From assembly GCA_000469685.2 (NCBI GenBank), contig LS997565.1, positions 41,813,166 to 41,877,165 of the forward strand: a stretch of 64,000 bases of DNA. Direction: 5' to 3'. Position 1 is the first letter of the stretch; each line of letters starts with the position of its first letter. The notes under the pieces were generated by a model, which did not search any database, was not told the DNA's origin, and saw nothing but the letters and a program-made list of their open reading frames with translations. Position numbers and translations under genes: made by a program. This stretch comes from Haemonchus contortus (Eukaryota; Nematoda; Chromadorea; Rhabditida; Trichostrongylidae). Below are positions 61,401-64,000 of this stretch, piece after piece.

Positions 61401-62579
61401 GAGTGTTACATTTTCCAGTGAAATCCTTCACGAAAATCTGAAAACTACAGTTATATCGCGAACCAAGTGAAAATGACGACTTTAAATTTGTGCGACTATT
61501 TATAAACCGAGTTCCTCCTATAAGGAAAGGAGGAACTGTATGATCGAGAAAGACATGTTTCATAATAATCCGCGAGGAAAACTGTTCATTTCGAATCGTT
61601 TACAAAAATCGATGGACCGAAATTGTATGCTATACTACTGGTTACTTTTCACATATCATGCCTTTTTCGCTCACGAGGTTATATCGATACTTCTCACTGG
61701 CGAAATCGGAAAAAATCGGCAAGATTTGATTATCTCGTGCTGCAGCTGTTGCTAATGCCAATACGGATGGAGGTTTGAGGTCAGTTTTCTCAGAAAAATC
61801 TGGTTGAGGTTCTGGTTCTGGTCAAACCCTTACTTTCCGTCCGAAGAATCAGGGCACTAATGCTTATAATACTTAGTACTTAATACTAATTGTAAGTCTC
61901 TTCTGCCATTGCGTACATCTCTTATAGCGGCAGGCATTAACTGCAAAATTTGACTGCAAACTTCGAGCGCTCATCATTTCTCGGTTATCTCACTCAACAG
62001 TATTAATTATGGAAGAATCTGCTAGCATTAGCTATCGTGCTTCAAAGGTGTTTCATATCATTGTCATTCGAGTAAGGCGATCATTGGATTGTCTTTCAAA
62101 GTGAGTTCCTCATGGCTGTCGCTGCGTGCAAGAGCTTTCTGCAACCAGATCGAGTTCATGTATTCCCCCTACTTGGAGCACTACTGAAACTTTCCAATCT
62201 GGTTTCCACTGAAGTCATATACTTATTGATAAGGATACCTGTTTAGGAGTGGAAACATAATGTGCGATCGAAACACCTGCTGCAAAGGCATAGTGAGCTT
62301 CTGCTTGAAAATAAGTAGAAAATGCAAAGGAGAGCCTCGAAGAGAGCTATTGAGCGCTTCCTAAATACGGACTCGATTTCAAATGGTCGTAGGCCGTAGT
62401 AGTCAAGAAATAAAACTGGGGAGCAGAGCCGCCCTGTCACTTGAAGCAGCTTTGCAACCTTATGCACTTGTTATACTTGATAAGAAATGTATGATTTTAA
62501 TAGATCTGCCGCCCTTCTGTACAACGAACACAAATGGAGTAAAAGGTTAAATCATATCTTTGATCTTAATTGAGAAGTT
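58441..62579. other. No gene recognised; probably old repeats
   Basis: No coherent exon chain was found. A mariner-like end (TACAGGGTTGTTCGAAAAG) begins at about 59042, but no matching second end was located. A perfect 7-bp GC-rich hairpin (GCGTGCG, loop CTCGT) lies at 61169-61187. Remaining ORFs are short and unrelated to families I know. Confidence 0.4.
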
Positions 62580-62902
62580 GACCTGATTTAGGACACAAAA
62601 GGCAAGCGTATGCTAAAGCCGATTAAAAGTTCATGAAATGAATGTTTTCAGTAGTTCTCTTGTGTTTGATTGATAAAAACATATTAATGAAAACAGTCGA
62701 GGCAGAAGGGCGGTTGGAATAATTCTCAACTGCATAATATGTAGTAATGACAGTAATATCAAAAGTAAGACAATGGTGAGTTGGGTTCTAGGCTCAAGGG
62801 CCCTTCTAGGCTGATTTTGCTGGTTCCATTTGGACGTTCCACCTTAAGTCCTCCAGGCGAGCAGAACTGGGAGCTGCAGAGTTCTGAGCAGGATGAACTG
62901 CG
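62580..62902 (-). pseudogene. Diverged duplicate of the last M8 peptidase exon and its 3' UTR
   Basis: Reading on the minus strand, this matches the 3' part of the M8 gene's terminal exon and following UTR (about 44165-44465). CATCCTGCTCAGA starts the match; SCSELCSSQFC corresponds to [23 protein letters not shown] in the hydrophobic tail and CTGAAAACAT in the UTR are shared. The copy has a frameshift before the hydrophobic tail. No other M8 exon was seen beside it. The match stops abruptly at 62902, directly against the Penelope-like element. Confidence 0.75.
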
Positions 62903-62910
62903 CGGTGATC

Positions 62911-64000
62911 TCAAAACTCACACAAGGGAATGGCAATGCACTCATTTCGGTTGTTCAGCTTAGGATTTCGCTCGCGGGTTTACAGCGCTTTCAATATCGT
63001 TCTAGCACCGATTTCATTCTCTAGGATTTTGCATTTGACATCAAAATCTTCGCCTTGATGCTCTTCTAGTCGATGCCTGCCAAGTGGCGTCAGTAGGCGC
63101 CTTTTACCTGCTAGATGTTCTTTAACGCGTATGCCCAGCATCCTTCCCGTCTCACCAATATATATTTCGTCACAGGCTGAACACTGAAGTTGGTATACCG
63201 TCCCTCGCTGTGTGCAATCTCCACTCCTTCCGACTTAACAACGCAGTTATATATCGCGCAAGCACGATTAGGAGTCTATTGCGGATCAAAAGACGTTTGA
63301 TATTGTCTACTGATACATTTATCGAGACAACATCATCAGCCAAATCCGCTTGTGCAGTACACTGCTGTACTTCTGCGCTGACTTTGTCTGATATTAACGG
63401 GAGTAGGAGATCACGCAATAATCTCATGATTTTTCAGCGAGTACCCTTTCGAGCCTAATTTCTCCGCTTTGTCCCGTAGCCATTCAGGTTTGCAATCCCA
63501 GATGCTAGCTTACGTGACTCCTCCCGTCCCATTTCGCCTGTACACACTCCTTTAGCTGTTTCGAACAACTACACGTTTCACAGCCTCGGGGTGAGCAGAC
63601 TTTGAGTGGAGTAAGATGTTCTTCGAGCTGCCTTTCCGATACCATTTCACGTTGTACCTTTCACTTGAGATGTTTATCTGCGTGTTGAGAAAAGGAAGCC
63701 AGCTTTCGTGCGGAACCTCTCTCGTGAACTTAATATACTGCGACTGTCGGTTGAGGATGTTAAACAGCTCATCCATCACTTGCTGCGTTGATGTAATTAC
63801 GCAGCAGTCATCGATGTAACGACAGTACATAATGGGCATGCGTGCTACAACTGGCCTTTCTATTCTGCTCATGAAGCAGATAGCTAAGACCGGTGCTAGC
63901 CGCTGGCCCATAGCAAGTCCTTGGTTTCGAGAGAAGTACTGCCCGCTCCACTTAAAAGTATCACAGCTAAGGCACTCCTTGATCAGAGTCATAATGTGAA
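62911..64000 (-). mobile_element. Penelope-like retroelement, decayed, 5' part beyond the window
   Basis: Penelope-like elements encode one protein with a reverse transcriptase and a C-terminal GIY-YIG endonuclease. An open RT segment of 146 codons lies at 63552-63992: GLAMGQRLAPVLAICFM and the catalytic CRYIDDC, then FLNTQI and WYRKGS. The reading then shifts frame repeatedly through a linker (about 63205-63550). The GIY-YIG domain at 62911-63204 has YQLQCSACDEIYIGETGR, RVKEHL and a late ERNPKLNNRNE, but is broken by an in-frame TAA at 62980-62982. Several frameshifts plus this stop make it non-functional. Its final stop codon is only about 8 nt from the duplicated M8 exon. Confidence 0.88.

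Overview
The window is eukaryotic and fits a nematode, most likely a strongylid or hookworm-type clade V worm. Genes are split into many short exons with TTTNCAG-type acceptors, and probable trans-splice acceptors sit just upstream of start codons. The mobile-element mix is mariner, RTE-type LINE and Penelope-like. No bacterial operon, CRISPR array or prophage is present, and almost all long uninterrupted ORFs here are chance ORFs. Four host genes could be rebuilt exon by exon, with every junction checked for phase.

Left end (about 5.0-13.3 kb, + strand): a complete rad-51 recombinase gene of 11 exons (352 codons) is followed 504 bp later by a complete cytosolic-type thymidine kinase gene of 7 exons (277 codons). 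Both act in DNA metabolism: homologous recombination and dTMP salvage. From memory, the two are also neighbours in C. elegans, so this looks like an old linked pair.

Middle (about 13.3-38.4 kb): a gene-poor stretch of some 25 kb. I recognise only a decayed mariner (about 14.3-15.3 kb), a tRNA-like fragment, small inverted repeats and a cluster of hairpins at 32.2 kb.

Right-centre (38.4-52.5 kb): a complete SWEET sugar transporter gene on + (8 exons, 297 codons, 7 membrane segments) converges on a leishmanolysin-type (M8) metallopeptidase gene on -. The ten M8 exons found at 44.3-52.5 kb give 418 C-terminal codons, with the zinc site HELTH, the SHWEKR third-histidine motif, the Met-turn region and a hydrophobic, GPI-signal-like tail. 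The N-terminal exons were not found. Its introns hold a dead mariner with intact TIRs and TA target site, an 8-bp minisatellite and a hairpin.

Right end (52.5-64 kb): mostly repeats. These are a 270-bp foldback element, a tRNA-like pseudogene, an RTE-type LINE remnant (-), and a Penelope-like element (-) with RT and GIY-YIG domains running off the window end. The Penelope element abuts a second, diverged copy of the last M8 exon. That junction, the odd M8 active-site context and the rad-51/thymidine kinase pair are the points most worth checking.
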